Source: Cytophagaceae bacterium
GTDB taxonomy: Bacteria; Bacteroidota; Bacteroidia; Cytophagales; UBA9547
Direction of reading: 5' to 3'
NCBI GenBank assembly: GCA_027488865.1
Contig: JAIYAU010000049.1
Location: 1 to 64,000, forward strand
DNA: 64,000 nucleotides
Shown: in pieces, positions 42,807 through 52,680 of the stretch
Numbering within the stretch: position 1 is the first letter of the stretch
Layout: every line of letters starts with the position of its first letter
The notes under the pieces: generated by a model
Seen by the model: only the letters and a program-made list of their open reading frames with translations
Databases searched by the model: none
Told to the model about the DNA's origin: nothing
Position numbers and translations under genes: made by a program

Positions 42807-43499
42807 TTAATTACCCAATTTATTTTTTGCCTTATCAATCAACTTTTCAACAAATTTTTCATAGGCCAAAGCTGATGGGTGCAAACCATCGTTTGCCACT
42901 AAAGAGGGATTGGTCAAACCTTGTTGGGTTATAGGGGTAATGTCTACATAATCAATCCCGTAACTAGCTGTTATTGTTTTATTTGCTTCATTAAATTGAG
43001 CTAATTCGTTACTTATAACTGACTGGTTATCTTTACCAAACGGGGTAAATCCATAGTCAGGAATGGACAATACAATTACATTCCTAAAATCATTTTTAGC
43101 CACTTTAATGGCTGTTTTTAGCAATTCTTCAAATTCTAGCTTATATGTATTTAAGGAACGACCTTGATACTGGTTATTAACACCAATAAGTAAGGTTACC
43201 AAATCAAAGGTATCTTTTAAATTAGCTTGCTCTATGGCATCTATAAGATTGTCAGTTCTCCAACCCGTTTGAGCAATAATTTTTAAATCCGTTTTTATCC
43301 CAACTTTTCGAAGAGAATCAGCTAGTTGATTGGGAAAGTTTTGTTCCCAAACTACACTTTCACCTTTAGTGTATGAATCTCCTAAGGAAAGTATAGCTTT
43401 TTGTGTATCAGGTTCAACCATTTGATTATTAGTTTTTCTTGTGCAACTTAATGTTAAAACTGCAAGAATAGCAAAATAAGTTAATTTAAAATTAGACAT
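42807..43499 (-). CDS. Lipoprotein SGNH/GDSL hydrolase
   Basis: The 230-residue protein has a lipoprotein signal (LTYFAILAVLTLSC, lipid Cys19) and the four SGNH blocks: GDSYTKGE (serine, near residue 41), a Gly block before IIAQTGWRTDNL, LIGVNNQYQGRS (Asn), and DGLHPSALAYEKF (Asp and His near the C-terminus). These are esterases or lipases acting on lipids or on acylated sugars, in the periplasm here. It lies alone, divergent from the debranching enzyme. Confidence 0.92.
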   Translation of the reverse strand: MSNFKLTYFAILAVLTLSCTRKTNNQMVEPDTQKAILSLGDSYTKGESVVWEQNFPNQLADSLRKVGIKTDLKIIAQTGWRTDNLIDAIEQANLKDTFDLVTLLIGVNNQYQGRSLNTYKLEFEELLKTAIKVAKNDFRNVIVLSIPDYGFTPFGKDNQSVISNELAQFNEANKTITASYGIDYVDITPITQQGLTNPSLVANDGLHPSALAYEKFVEKLIDKAKNKLGN

Positions 43500-43668
43500 A
43501 ATTGAGGAAAAATGAATTTCTTATAAAGCAAATCTTACCTTTTTTTAAGTTTGGTGGTAATATCCAATTAAAACATAATTTTTTGGTAATTGTTGGCAAT
43601 TTCTTGTAATTTTAACCTGTTATTCCATATCAATTGACTCCTTTGATTTATTTTCTAATAAAATTTTT

Positions 43669-45636
43669 ATGAAAGTGACCCTTGACAAAAAACATGTGAA
43701 TGATTACCACATAGCAGCTGATAGCGAATGGTTAGAGACCAATGGTTTAGGAGGATATTCCAGCTGTACAGTGTCTGGAGCCAATACTAGGCGTTATCAT
43801 GGGCTACTGGTAGCATCCCTTAAACCACCAGTTGATAGAATGGTGTTGTTGTCAAGATTGGAGGAAACTATTGTTTTAAATGATGGAAGGCGCTTTGAGT
43901 TGTTTTCAAATCAATTTCCGGGAATTGTAAGTCCACTTGGATATTTGTATATAAAGAAATTTGAAAGAAACATTTTCCCAGAATTTACTTATGAATTTGA
44001 AGGATACGCAATTAAAAAAACAATTTCAGCTATACATGGTGAAAACACCGTAATTATCACTTATGAAGTACTAAAAGCTAATAAAGATTTTTATTTGGAT
44101 TTGAGGCCATTTATAGCCTATCGTGATTTTCATTCTTTAACAAGAGCCAACGATTCATTACGATGGGATTATACCTTAAACAAAGACCACTTTTCTATCA
44201 ATCCTTACGAAGGATTGCCCGATTTACATATTTCTGTTCCTAATTCTAAATTCACCTATTTCCCAGGATGGTATCACGACTTTGAATATTTGGTAGAACT
44301 TAGCCGTGGTTTAGATTTTAAAGAGGACTTATTCTCACATGGTTATTTTAGTGTTAAGCTTGGCGCAGGTGCCAAAATCCACATTACCTGTAGTATAGAA
44401 GACACCTCAAAGAAAGACCCTGCGGCCCTAGTAGCAGCGGAAGAAACCAGAAGAAAAGAATTGTTTAAAAAACTCAGTGTTAACGATGATTTTACACAGT
44501 TGATGGCCCTAAATGCAGATCAATTTATTGTACAAAGGGGCACCAACTTAAGAACAATCATAGCTGGTTATCATTGGTTTAGCGACTGGGGACGTGATAC
44601 AATGATTGCTTTGCCAGGTATTTGTTTGGTTACTGGCCGTTTTGAAGAGGCAAAAAAAATATTAAAAGCATTTGCTTTAAGTACCAATATGGGCATGATT
44701 CCTAATCGTTTCCCTGACGATGGTGAAACGCCAGAATATAATACAGTAGATGCCACTTTATGGTTTTTTGTAGCCATTTATCAGTACTTTAAATATTCAA
44801 AAGATAAAGAATTTATCAAAGTAGAGCTCATGCCTGTGCTTGAAGATATTATAGAGTGGCACATAAAAGGTACTAGATATAATATTATGGTCGATCATGA
44901 AGATGGTCTATTATATTCTGGAGAAGAGGGCGTACAACTTACTTGGATGGATGCTAAAGTTGGTAATTGGGTGGTAACACCAAGACTAGGTAAACCTGTG
45001 GAAATTAATGCATTGTGGTACAATGTATTAAAAATAATGGAATTTTTGAATAAAGAATTTGGCAAAAAAACAGAAGCAGCCCTATACGGACAAAAAGCAC
45101 TGGCTGTTAAAGAATCATTTGAATCGGTCTTTTGGAATAAAGAAAATAAATGTTTGTATGATTGTGTAGGAGATTATATCAACGATCCATCCATTCGTCC
45201 AAATCAAATTTTTGCCTTAAGTCTGCCATTTCCTTTGATGGCTGACGCAGAGGCAAGAAAAATATTAAAAGTTGTTGAAAATAAACTTTTAACTCCTTTT
45301 GGCCTGAGAAGTTTAGCCCCTGATGACATACACTACAAGGGAATATATACTGGTAACCAATGGTCTAGAGATGGAGCATACCACCAAGGTACTGTTTGGT
45401 CTTGGCTTTTGGGGCCTTATTATACAGCTAAAGTAAGGCTTGATGGCGAAGAGGGGAAAAAGAAAGTAGAAAAACATATTGAAAAATTAAAAACTCATTT
45501 TAAAACCGCAGGTATAGGTACCGTATCGGAGATTTTTGATGGAGATGAGCCATTTACACCCAATGGATGTATTGCACAAGCTTGGAGTGTGGGTGAGGTT
45601 TTAAGAGCTTATGTGGAGGATGTTAAAGGAGTTTAA
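43669..45636 (+). CDS. Glycogen debranching enzyme (amylo-alpha-1,6-glucosidase)
   Basis: The 655-residue protein has the bacterial GDE layout. The N-terminal domain (about 1-240) contains SEWLETNGLGGYSSCTVSGANTRRYHGLLVA. A GH133-type (alpha/alpha)6 catalytic domain follows, with SDWGRDTMIALPGICLVTGRFEEA, NTVDATLWFFVAIYQYFKYSKD, LTWMDAKVG, YTGNQWSRDGAYHQGTVWSWLLGPY and FTPNGCIAQAWSVGEVLRAY. It removes alpha-1,6 branch residues from glycogen. No other glycogen gene is adjacent. Confidence 0.95.
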   Translation: MKVTLDKKHVNDYHIAADSEWLETNGLGGYSSCTVSGANTRRYHGLLVASLKPPVDRMVLLSRLEETIVLNDGRRFELFSNQFPGIVSPLGYLYIKKFERNIFPEFTYEFEGYAIKKTISAIHGENTVIITYEVLKANKDFYLDLRPFIAYRDFHSLTRANDSLRWDYTLNKDHFSINPYEGLPDLHISVPNSKFTYFPGWYHDFEYLVELSRGLDFKEDLFSHGYFSVKLGAGAKIHITCSIEDTSKKDPAALVAAEETRRKELFKKLSVNDDFTQLMALNADQFIVQRGTNLRTIIAGYHWFSDWGRDTMIALPGICLVTGRFEEAKKILKAFALSTNMGMIPNRFPDDGETPEYNTVDATLWFFVAIYQYFKYSKDKEFIKVELMPVLEDIIEWHIKGTRYNIMVDHEDGLLYSGEEGVQLTWMDAKVGNWVVTPRLGKPVEINALWYNVLKIMEFLNKEFGKKTEAALYGQKALAVKESFESVFWNKENKCLYDCVGDYINDPSIRPNQIFALSLPFPLMADAEARKILKVVENKLLTPFGLRSLAPDDIHYKGIYTGNQWSRDGAYHQGTVWSWLLGPYYTAKVRLDGEEGKKKVEKHIEKLKTHFKTAGIGTVSEIFDGDEPFTPNGCIAQAWSVGEVLRAYVEDVKGV

Positions 45637-45705
45637 ATTATAATTCAAAGTTAAAAATATTATTCACTTAAGCTTTGGCATAAAAGCAAGGTGTAAATTT
45701 ATGTT

Positions 45706-46677
45706 ATGTCAAGAATATTAACAGGGATACAAAGTTCAGGTAGGCCACATTTGGGCAATATTTTAGGAGCAATTCAACCAGCAATAGAACTCTCAAAAAA
45801 TGCAAATAATCAATCCTTATTTTTTATTGCAGATTTGCATTCATTAACTACGGTCAAAAATTCAACATTAATAAAACAAAACACCTATTCAACCGCTGCT
45901 GCTTGGTTAGCTTTTGGCTTTGATACTGAAAAAAATATTTTTTATAGGCAATCAGATATTCCTGAAGTTTGTGAGCTTACATGGTACTTAAGTTGCCTTA
46001 CGCCCTACCCAATGTTGGCTAACGCACACTCATTTAAAGACAAATCTGATAAATTAGCTGATGTTAATGCAGGATTATTTACTTATCCAGTATTGATGGC
46101 GGCGGATATTATTTTATATAACGCCAACATCGTGCCGGTTGGTAAAGATCAAATCCAACATTTGGAAATTGCCAGAGATGTGGCGGAGAAATTTAACTTG
46201 GTTTATGGTGAAACTTTTGTAATTCCAGAAGCTAAAGTAGACCAACAGGTGATGACAGTCCCTGGGATTGATGGGCAAAAAATGAGCAAATCTTATAACA
46301 ATTACATTGATATTTTTTTGGAGGAAAAGGCACTAAAAAAGGTAGTAGGAAGCATAGTCACAGACAGCACACCTCTTGAAGAGCCTAAAAACCCAGACAC
46401 CTGCCATGTATTTGCTATTTATTCATTGTTAGCCTCTAAAACCCAGCAGGAAGAAATGAGAACTAAATACCTTGGGGGAAACTTTGGGTATGGCCATGCA
46501 AAGGCAGAATTATTGGCATTAATATTAGAAAAATTCCAAAAAGAACGTTTGTTATTTAATGAATTCATAAATAATACTTCTGAAATAGAACATCGGTTAG
46601 CAACTGGTGCTACGAAGGCAAAAGAAATCGCTCATCAAACTTTAAAAATTGTACGCGAAAAAGTACTTGGCAAGTAA
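45706..46677 (+). CDS. trpS: Tryptophan-tRNA ligase
   Basis: The 323-residue class I synthetase has the HIGH-like motif in SSGRPHLGNILGAI (residues 10-23) and KMSKS in GQKMSKSYNNYIDIF. AAWLAFGFD, the binding segment CLTPYPMLANAHSFKD and the C-terminal GYGHAKAELLALI helix are typical. Length is normal. It charges tRNA-Trp. Confidence 0.97.
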   Translation: MSRILTGIQSSGRPHLGNILGAIQPAIELSKNANNQSLFFIADLHSLTTVKNSTLIKQNTYSTAAAWLAFGFDTEKNIFYRQSDIPEVCELTWYLSCLTPYPMLANAHSFKDKSDKLADVNAGLFTYPVLMAADIILYNANIVPVGKDQIQHLEIARDVAEKFNLVYGETFVIPEAKVDQQVMTVPGIDGQKMSKSYNNYIDIFLEEKALKKVVGSIVTDSTPLEEPKNPDTCHVFAIYSLLASKTQQEEMRTKYLGGNFGYGHAKAELLALILEKFQKERLLFNEFINNTSEIEHRLATGATKAKEIAHQTLKIVREKVLGK

Positions 46678-46712
46678 TTAATTGTATTTAAGCTTTACCC
46701 CTTAGTATTAAA

Positions 46713-47366
46713 TTAAGTTAAGCTAACATCATAATTATCCCAAGTAGGTAAATTATGAATCGTAATGGGAAGATTAGAAATTGGGTGTACAAATTGAAGT
46801 TGATAAGCATGAAGTGCAATGGATTGTAAAATGAATGGCTGATCAGATCCGTACAATTGATCGCCTAAAATTGCACATCCACAAGCTGCTAACTGCGCTC
46901 TTATTTGATGATATTTACCTGTGAGCAAGGTAATATCCCATAAATAAAATTGATTTTTTCTTTCAATTTGATAGTCAAGGATGGCCAATTCCATGTACTC
47001 CCCTTGTTCATGATATAACGCCGCTTTTTTCTTCTCTTTTCTATGCCAATGCTGCAAACGCCCTTCTTGTTGTGAAGGTTCGTGCATAGTTAAAGCCATA
47101 TACATTTTTTTTACTTGTCGTTGTGCAAACTGCTCGCTCAAGGGACGTAACACCTTTTTGTCTTTTGCAAATATAACAATCCCACTTACCGGCCTGTCTA
47201 AACGATGCAAATGCTGGGCGTAAACCTCCTTTTTATCTTGGGATTTATTTAAATAGTTTTTTACATGTTGCAATAGATTTTGATGTCCATTTCTATCTGG
47301 TTCCACCATTAGCCCGGCAGGTTTATTTACAACTAAAACAACCTCATCTTCATATAGAATTTCCAT
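46713..47366 (-). CDS. RluA-family pseudouridine synthase
   Basis: From the ATG at 47366 the protein has 217 residues. The open frame reaches 47426, but its first 20 residues read into tRNA-Leu, so they cannot be coding. Motifs are VVNKPAGLMVEPDRNGHQ, the catalytic Asp in HRLDRPVSGIVIFAK, KMYMALT and GKYHQIRAQLAACGCAILGDQLYG. It is a single-domain member without an S4 domain, close to the RluA/TruC group that modifies rRNA or tRNA. The target cannot be told. Confidence 0.93.
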   Translation of the reverse strand: MEILYEDEVVLVVNKPAGLMVEPDRNGHQNLLQHVKNYLNKSQDKKEVYAQHLHRLDRPVSGIVIFAKDKKVLRPLSEQFAQRQVKKMYMALTMHEPSQQEGRLQHWHRKEKKKAALYHEQGEYMELAILDYQIERKNQFYLWDITLLTGKYHQIRAQLAACGCAILGDQLYGSDQPFILQSIALHAYQLQFVHPISNLPITIHNLPTWDNYDVSLT

Positions 47367-47399
47367 AACATAAAAAAAGGCAACATTACTGCTGCCTTG

Positions 47400-47484
47400 T
47401 GCCCACAGGGAGATTCGAACTCCCATGCCCTAAACGAGCGCCACCCCCTCAAGATGGTATGTCTACCAATTTCACCATGTGGGC
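47400..47484 (-). tRNA. tRNA-Leu (anticodon GAG)
   Basis: The minus strand folds as a class II tRNA: acceptor GCCCACA (47484-47478) with TGTGGGC and discriminator A. The D arm holds TTGGTAGAC. The anticodon stem is CCATC/GGTGG with loop TTGAGGG, so the anticodon is GAG (Leu CUC/CUU). A long variable arm around GGCGCTCGTTTAGGGC and a T arm with GGGAGTTCGAATCTCCC follow. The CCA end is not encoded. Confidence 0.95.
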
Positions 47485-47698
47485 TTTTGGTATTAAAATG
47501 TTTGCAAAGGTATCAATTTTATAAGTATTGGCAAAAAGTCTTTTTATTCATTTGATGAAAATAAATTATAAATAGTTTCTATGATCTACTTAAATGTTAT
47601 GGTAGTTTAAAATGAAAACAAGTATTTCTAAAATACCCACATAAACAATAAAAAATCAAACTTTTCTAATTCTTACCTTTATTTCAAAAAAAATCTAA

Positions 47699-47706
47699 TA
47701 ACTTTG
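47699..47706 (+). promoter_or_regulatory. -7 element of the icd promoter (TAACTTTG)
   Basis: TAACTTTG (TAnnTTTG) lies 63 bp before the icd start, in an otherwise plain AT-rich stretch. The same octamer precedes hisG. Confidence 0.5.
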
Positions 47707-47769
47707 GTCGTCCAATTTATGGGTAAAAGTAGTTTTAACTCTCAACAATAACGTTTAATTTTTGCAAAT

Positions 47770-49008
47770 ATGGCAATTCAGAAAATCAAAGTTGCGAATC
47801 CAGTGGTGGAGCTGGACGGCGATGAGATGACACGCATCATCTGGAAATTTATTAAAGACAAATTGATATTACCTTATTTGGATGTAGATATCAAATACTA
47901 CGATCTTGGAATCGAGTACCGCGATGCTACCAATGACCAAGTTACAATTGATGCAGCAGAAGCTATTAAGAAATATAGTGTAGGTATTAAATGTGCTACA
48001 ATTACGCCTGATGAGGCTAGGGTAAAAGAATTTAACCTTAAGCAAATGTGGAAATCTCCAAACGGAACCATCCGCAATATTCTCGATGGTACTGTATTTC
48101 GTGAGCCAATTGTATGTAAAAACGTGCCTCGTTTAGTATCCAACTGGACCTCGCCAATTATTGTAGGCCGTCATGCTTTTGGTGATCAATATCGTGCTAC
48201 TGACCTAGTTATAAAAGGCAAAGGTAAACTTACGCTTACATTCACACCAGAAGATGGAAGCGCACCACAAACGCATGAAGTTTATAACTTTAAAGGTGAC
48301 GGAATAGCCATGGGTATGTATAATACCGATGAATCTATCAGAGGTTTTGCCCATTCTTGCTTTAACATGGCACTTACCAAAAAATGGCCATTATATTTAT
48401 CTACTAAAAACACCATTCTTAAAAAATATGACGGTCGTTTTAAAGATATTTTCGAGGAAATCTACCAAGCAGAATATAAAACCCAATTTGTAGCAGCTGG
48501 TATAGTTTACGAACATCGTCTTATTGACGACATGGTAGCTTCAGCATTAAAATGGAGTGGTGATTTTATTTGGGCATGTAAAAATTATGACGGAGATGTT
48601 CAGTCGGATTCAGTTGCTCAAGGTTTTGGTTCTTTAGGTTTAATGACCTCAGTTTTGGTTACTCCAGATGGTAAGACAATGGAAGCTGAGGCTGCTCATG
48701 GTACCGTAACACGCCACTTCCGTGATCACCAAGCTGGTAAACCAACTTCTACAAATCCTATAGCTTCTATTTTTGCTTGGACAAGAGGATTAGAATTTAG
48801 AGGTAAACTTGATGGAAATCAAGAACTTATAAATTTTTGTCAAGCATTAGAAAAAGTGTGTGTTGAAACAGTGGAAAGCGGCAAAATGACTAAAGATTTA
48901 GCTGTTTGTATCCATGGCAATAAGGTGAATCATGGTGAACACTATTTATACACTGAAGAATTTTTGAATGCAATAGATGCCAATCTTCAATCTAAATTAG
49001 GTTCATAA
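47770..49008 (+). CDS. icd: NADP-dependent isocitrate dehydrogenase (type II)
   Basis: The 412-residue protein is the homodimeric, eukaryote-like type II enzyme. Motifs: [20 protein letters not shown] (substrate and NADP region), [40 protein letters not shown] (phosphate binding), and the metal site in [16 protein letters not shown] (Asp pair). [31 protein letters not shown] confers NADP preference. It feeds 2-oxoglutarate and NADPH to the cell. Confidence 0.97.
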   Translation: MAIQKIKVANPVVELDGDEMTRIIWKFIKDKLILPYLDVDIKYYDLGIEYRDATNDQVTIDAAEAIKKYSVGIKCATITPDEARVKEFNLKQMWKSPNGTIRNILDGTVFREPIVCKNVPRLVSNWTSPIIVGRHAFGDQYRATDLVIKGKGKLTLTFTPEDGSAPQTHEVYNFKGDGIAMGMYNTDESIRGFAHSCFNMALTKKWPLYLSTKNTILKKYDGRFKDIFEEIYQAEYKTQFVAAGIVYEHRLIDDMVASALKWSGDFIWACKNYDGDVQSDSVAQGFGSLGLMTSVLVTPDGKTMEAEAAHGTVTRHFRDHQAGKPTSTNPIASIFAWTRGLEFRGKLDGNQELINFCQALEKVCVETVESGKMTKDLAVCIHGNKVNHGEHYLYTEEFLNAIDANLQSKLGS

Positions 49009-49354
49009 TTTATTAACAAAAGCCATTTCACAATTGGCAAAACCCTCCACTATTTTTGTCTAAAGAAATATTTTATTTTTTTAGATAAAACTTCTGGAGG
49101 GTTTGTTATTTATAAATTCGAAAGATTAATCGCTGTTCCTATAGTATATATATTCTTCAAAATTTTAATATCTCCAAGTTTCCAATTAACCATTTGACTA
49201 AACGGTTGCAGACATTCTATATCGCACTATTCAAATATTCAATTTGGTTTTATGCTTGAAACAACTTGGGAAATACCTCATCTTTCCAATCTATTCATTT
49301 GATAAAAGTGAAATGATAAGGAGGAATCGGAATTATTCCAATCATGAACCAAAT
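49009..49354. other. Intergenic stretch after icd
   Basis: It contains a long stem-loop (see 49040-49104). The remaining 250 bp, AT-rich with runs of T, holds nothing I recognise. Both flanking genes (icd on plus, OsmC on minus) converge here. Confidence 0.4.
49040..49104. terminator. Long stem-loop, probable terminator of icd
   Basis: AAACCCTCCA (49040-49049) pairs with TGGAGGGTTT (49095-49104). The 45-nt loop itself contains TCTAAA and TTTAGA that can pair. No strong T-run follows, so the strength is uncertain. Confidence 0.55.
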
Positions 49355-49771
49355 TTATTTATTCAGTTCATAGCTATAACTAATTTGTGCAGTAGGCTCG
49401 AGTGTTTTAGCAACTGAGCAATATTTTGTCATGCTTAAATCGATAGCTCTTTTCAATTTTTCTTCATCTACTTGCCCTTTAACCTTAAAAACAAGATGAA
49501 TATCCTTAAACAAAGAAGGTTCTACTCCTGGCTCTCTTTCACCATTTATAACCACCTCATATCCATCAATTTGCTGCCTTTGTTTATTAAGTATGCTCAA
49601 TACATCCATGGAACTACAACCACCAAGCGAAGCCAACAGTACCTGCATAGGTCTCATTCCCAAATTCATACCACCTATGGCGTCTGAGCCGTCCATCACT
49701 ATAGATTTACCCTCTTCATTAGTAGCTTGTAGGTTTACAGCCTCATTTATTCTTTTAATTTCAATTTTCAT
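49355..49771 (-). CDS. OsmC/Ohr family protein
   Basis: The 138-residue protein has the two redox cysteines of the family, Cys52 in ASLGGCSSMDV and Cys118 in MTKYCSVAKTL. These reduce organic hydroperoxides through a disulfide. It is typical of the OsmC-like subgroup, and the substrate is not determined. It is divergent from the sulfite reductase gene, from which 257 bp separate it. Confidence 0.92.
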   Translation of the reverse strand: MKIEIKRINEAVNLQATNEEGKSIVMDGSDAIGGMNLGMRPMQVLLASLGGCSSMDVLSILNKQRQQIDGYEVVINGEREPGVEPSLFKDIHLVFKVKGQVDEEKLKRAIDLSMTKYCSVAKTLEPTAQISYSYELNK

Positions 49772-49880
49772 TTACTAGATTTTTTAGTTTTACTGTTACA
49801 CAACCAACAAAATTCTCAATTTAAAAACGAAAGTATCAATAATAATAGTTCTATTAGAATTACATTTAATTTTTTTCAAG

Positions 49881-49888
49881 TATTTTTG
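49881..49888 (+). promoter_or_regulatory. -7 element before the sulfite/nitrite reductase gene (TATTTTTG)
   Basis: TATTTTTG fits TAnnTTTG and lies 140 bp before the start at 50029. This would leave a leader of about 130 nt, long enough for a regulatory RNA, but no known riboswitch consensus is seen in it. Confidence 0.35.
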
Positions 49889-50028
49889 CACAAAGATTTA
49901 GAAAAATCATAATAATAAGACCAAAATCGGAACTTATAAGGCCTTAAATCAAGTATTGTCTACATAACTCCCGAGGTGTTATTATCTTATTATTCATTGT
50001 TTATAATTGTTATTAAAATTGCTATAAA

Positions 50029-52134
50029 ATGAGTTTAGAGCTAAACGATTCCATAAATAAAGCTGCCCAAAAGGACATCTTTGAACTTAACGAAAAAATT
50101 GGCCAGTTTTTGACGGGTCAAATTGACGAGGAAAAATTTAGAGGCTATCGTCTTACGCGTGGGGTATATGGTCAAAGGCAAGTTGGCGTTCAAATGATAA
50201 GAATTAAACTTCCATTTGGTAGAGTTACGCCCGAAGGAATTGTTAGAATAGCTGATGTATCAGACGAATTTGGTAGTAGTAACCTTCATGCTACCACCCG
50301 ACAAGATATTCAAATACACTATGTTAAATTGGCAAATGCTCCTAAAGTATGGGCTAAACTGGAAGAAAAAAATATTACCTTAAGAGAAGCATGTGGCAAT
50401 ACTGTAAGAAATATAACTGCCTCTTCCACTGCTGGTATTGACCCAGAAGAACCATTTGACGTTTCACCTTATGCATATGCGATGTTTAAATATTTTTTAC
50501 GTAACCCTATTTGTCAAGAAATGGGTCGTAAATTTAAAATATCCTTTTCTTCAAGTGAAAAAGATTCCGCTTACGCTTTCATTCATGATTTAGGATTTGT
50601 TCCCAAAATAAGAAATATCAACGGCAAAGAAGTATTGGGCTTCAAGGTGATGATTGCTGGTGGGCTTGGTGCTCAGCCTTTTCATGCTCAAAAAGCATTT
50701 GATTTTATTGCCGCTGATCAGATAATTCCATTTACAGAAGCAACACTAAGGGTGTTTGATAGGTATGGCGAACGCACCAGAAGAAATAAAGCCAGATTAA
50801 AATATCTATTAAATGACGTTGGTCTTGAGGAGCTTATACATTTAATTGAACTTGAAAAATTGGCCATAAAATCTAAATCGTTTGAGGTGGATATAGATGA
50901 TATGCCAAAATCTAGTATTCCTGAAACTAAAGATTTTGGGGAAGTTGCTGTTAACAACGAAGAAAAATACAATAAATGGCTGAAAACAAATGTTTTTGAG
51001 CAAAAGCAAAAAGGATTTTTTGCAGTATGTATAAAACTTACCAATGGTGACATGAAGTCCGATACAGCACGAAAATTCGCTGCAATTGTAGACAAATTTG
51101 CCTCAGACGACATTAGAGTTACCGTTAACCAAGGATATATATTAAAATATGTAAGAGATAATGCCCTTCCTCATTTATTCTGTGCGTTAGATGAAATAGG
51201 ATTTGCAGAACCAGGATTTGATAGTACGCTAGATGTAGTAGCTTGCCCTGGTACTGACACGTGTAACCTTGGTATTGCCAGCAGCATGGGATTGGCGGTT
51301 GAACTTGAGCGAGTTATGAAAGAAGAATACCAAGACTTAATTTATAACAACGACATCAAAATAAAAATAAGTGGTTGTATGAATGCCTGTGGACAGCACA
51401 CCGTGGCAAATATTGGTTTTCATGGCATGTCCTTAAAAGTCGGAGAATATGTATTACCGGCACATCAAGTAATGTTGGGTGGTGGAATAATTGGAGATGG
51501 CGAAGGTACAATTGCCGAAAAAGTGATAAAACTAGCCTCAAAAAGGATACCCGAAGCATTAAGGTTATTGTTAAATGATTTTGAAGAAAATGTTCAGGAT
51601 GGTGAATATTTCAATACCTATTTTGAAAGACAAGGTAAAAATTATTTTTACCAACTCCTTAAGCCACTTGGAGTTATTACTGATGTTCCTCAAGATTATA
51701 TGATTGATTGGGGCGAGGAGCACAAGTATGAAACAGCAATTGGTGTTGGTGAATGTGCTGGTGCACTGGTAGACTTAGTTGGTTTGTTAATTTCTGAACA
51801 AAACGAAAGATTGTTGAAGGCAAACGAAGCATTTGCTCAAGAAATTTATGCTGATGGAATTTACCATTGTTATAATGTTCTGATCAACAGTGCTAAGGCT
51901 ATGTTGCTTACAAAAGAAATTCAATGCAATACCCAACACGGCATTATGAACGACTTTGACAAAAACTTTGTCGAAACTGGTGATTTTATAGTGAATGGTG
52001 GATTTAAAAACTTGGTTTTACAAATCAACCAAAACGAACCAAGTAAAGAGTTTGCGGCAATATATAGGCAACAAGCCATCGACTTTTTGGAAAAAGTGAC
52101 TGATATTAGAAATAAACAATTAATTTCAGCGTAA
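50029..52134 (+). CDS. Siroheme sulfite/nitrite reductase with HEPN-like C-terminal domain
   Basis: The 701-residue protein has the two-fold NIR/SIR repeat: YRLTRGVYGQRQVGVQMIRIKLPFG and a first half-domain, then DVVACPGTDTCNLGIA and KISGCMNACGQHTVANIGFHG. The [4Fe-4S]/siroheme cysteines are Cys406, Cys412 (C-x5-C), Cys450 and Cys454 (C-x3-C). It reduces sulfite to sulfide or nitrite to ammonia by six electrons. Residues about 575-700 form an extra helical domain (ECAGALVDLVGLLISEQNERLLKANEAFAQ, YHCYNVLINSAKAMLLTKE, AIDFLEKVTD) of HEPN type without the Rx4-6H RNase motif. Which substrate it uses cannot be decided here. Confidence 0.9.
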   Translation: MSLELNDSINKAAQKDIFELNEKIGQFLTGQIDEEKFRGYRLTRGVYGQRQVGVQMIRIKLPFGRVTPEGIVRIADVSDEFGSSNLHATTRQDIQIHYVKLANAPKVWAKLEEKNITLREACGNTVRNITASSTAGIDPEEPFDVSPYAYAMFKYFLRNPICQEMGRKFKISFSSSEKDSAYAFIHDLGFVPKIRNINGKEVLGFKVMIAGGLGAQPFHAQKAFDFIAADQIIPFTEATLRVFDRYGERTRRNKARLKYLLNDVGLEELIHLIELEKLAIKSKSFEVDIDDMPKSSIPETKDFGEVAVNNEEKYNKWLKTNVFEQKQKGFFAVCIKLTNGDMKSDTARKFAAIVDKFASDDIRVTVNQGYILKYVRDNALPHLFCALDEIGFAEPGFDSTLDVVACPGTDTCNLGIASSMGLAVELERVMKEEYQDLIYNNDIKIKISGCMNACGQHTVANIGFHGMSLKVGEYVLPAHQVMLGGGIIGDGEGTIAEKVIKLASKRIPEALRLLLNDFEENVQDGEYFNTYFERQGKNYFYQLLKPLGVITDVPQDYMIDWGEEHKYETAIGVGECAGALVDLVGLLISEQNERLLKANEAFAQEIYADGIYHCYNVLINSAKAMLLTKEIQCNTQHGIMNDFDKNFVETGDFIVNGGFKNLVLQINQNEPSKEFAAIYRQQAIDFLEKVTDIRNKQLISA

Positions 52135-52135
52135 T

Positions 52136-52176
52136 TACCACTACAAAGGTGGTATTTCTATATGTTGCCACCTTTG
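52136..52176 (+). promoter_or_regulatory. Two mutually exclusive hairpins after the reductase gene
   Basis: TACCAC (52136-52141) can pair with GTGGTA (52149-52154), or CAAAGGTGG (52144-52152) with CCACCTTTG (52168-52176). The two use the same GGTGG bases, so only one can form. Position between the reductase stop and the next start suggests a terminator/antiterminator switch or a weak terminator. Confidence 0.45.
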
Positions 52177-52207
52177 TTATTCAAAATTATCACTATAAGT
52201 TTCACAA

Positions 52208-52666
52208 ATGGCTAAAACGGTTTCAGTTCTTTTCTCAAGACTTTCCAAATATAATTTTGAATACATTAGTCTAGAAGAAGTTTTGATCTTAGAACTTTTA
52301 CTTTTGCACTTTCAAAAAAATACAATCAAAACACTCATTACCTCCAAAATTGCAGATGAATGTGGATTGAAAAAAACTAGGGTAACTACGGCACTGGAGG
52401 CTCTTGAAGCGAAAGGCTTTATAGAAAAAGAAGAATCAAAGTTTAGAATTCTTTTTGAATTGAAAATTGACAAGGTGGTTGATTCTTTACCACGTTTGTT
52501 TAAAAAGGAGTATCGAAATATTTATAAGATTTTTTTAAAAATACAAAACCCTGATGCTTTCAAAAATACTGCTAACAAACTAAGGAAAAATAATAAAGAA
52601 GTTCCTTCCAAAAAAAGTAAAAGTAGTAAAGAGCAATTGCCCGTTCAAATAAGTTTATTCGACTAA
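52208..52666 (+). CDS. Small winged-helix protein with clamp-binding-like tail
   Basis: The 152-residue protein has a winged-helix domain (about 20-85: LILELLLLHFQKNTIKTLITSKIADECGLKKTRVTTALEALEAKGFIEKE). A helical region and a Lys/Ser-rich tail (KVPSKKSKSSKEQ type) follow. It ends in QISLFD, which resembles the beta-clamp binding motif Q(L/I)xLF found in many replication and repair proteins. No family is recognised. It follows the reductase gene by 74 bp but need not be related to it. Confidence 0.6.
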   Translation: MAKTVSVLFSRLSKYNFEYISLEEVLILELLLLHFQKNTIKTLITSKIADECGLKKTRVTTALEALEAKGFIEKEESKFRILFELKIDKVVDSLPRLFKKEYRNIYKIFLKIQNPDAFKNTANKLRKNNKEVPSKKSKSSKEQLPVQISLFD

Positions 52667-52680
52667 TTTATGACAACCAA

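Noticed and set aside
47367-47426. Upstream extension of the pseudouridine synthase frame
   Set aside because: It reads into tRNA-Leu; the family start is the ATG at 47366.
50029-52134. HEPN toxin function for the reductase C-terminus
   Set aside because: The R-x4-6-H motif of HEPN RNases is absent, and the domain is fused to a metabolic enzyme.
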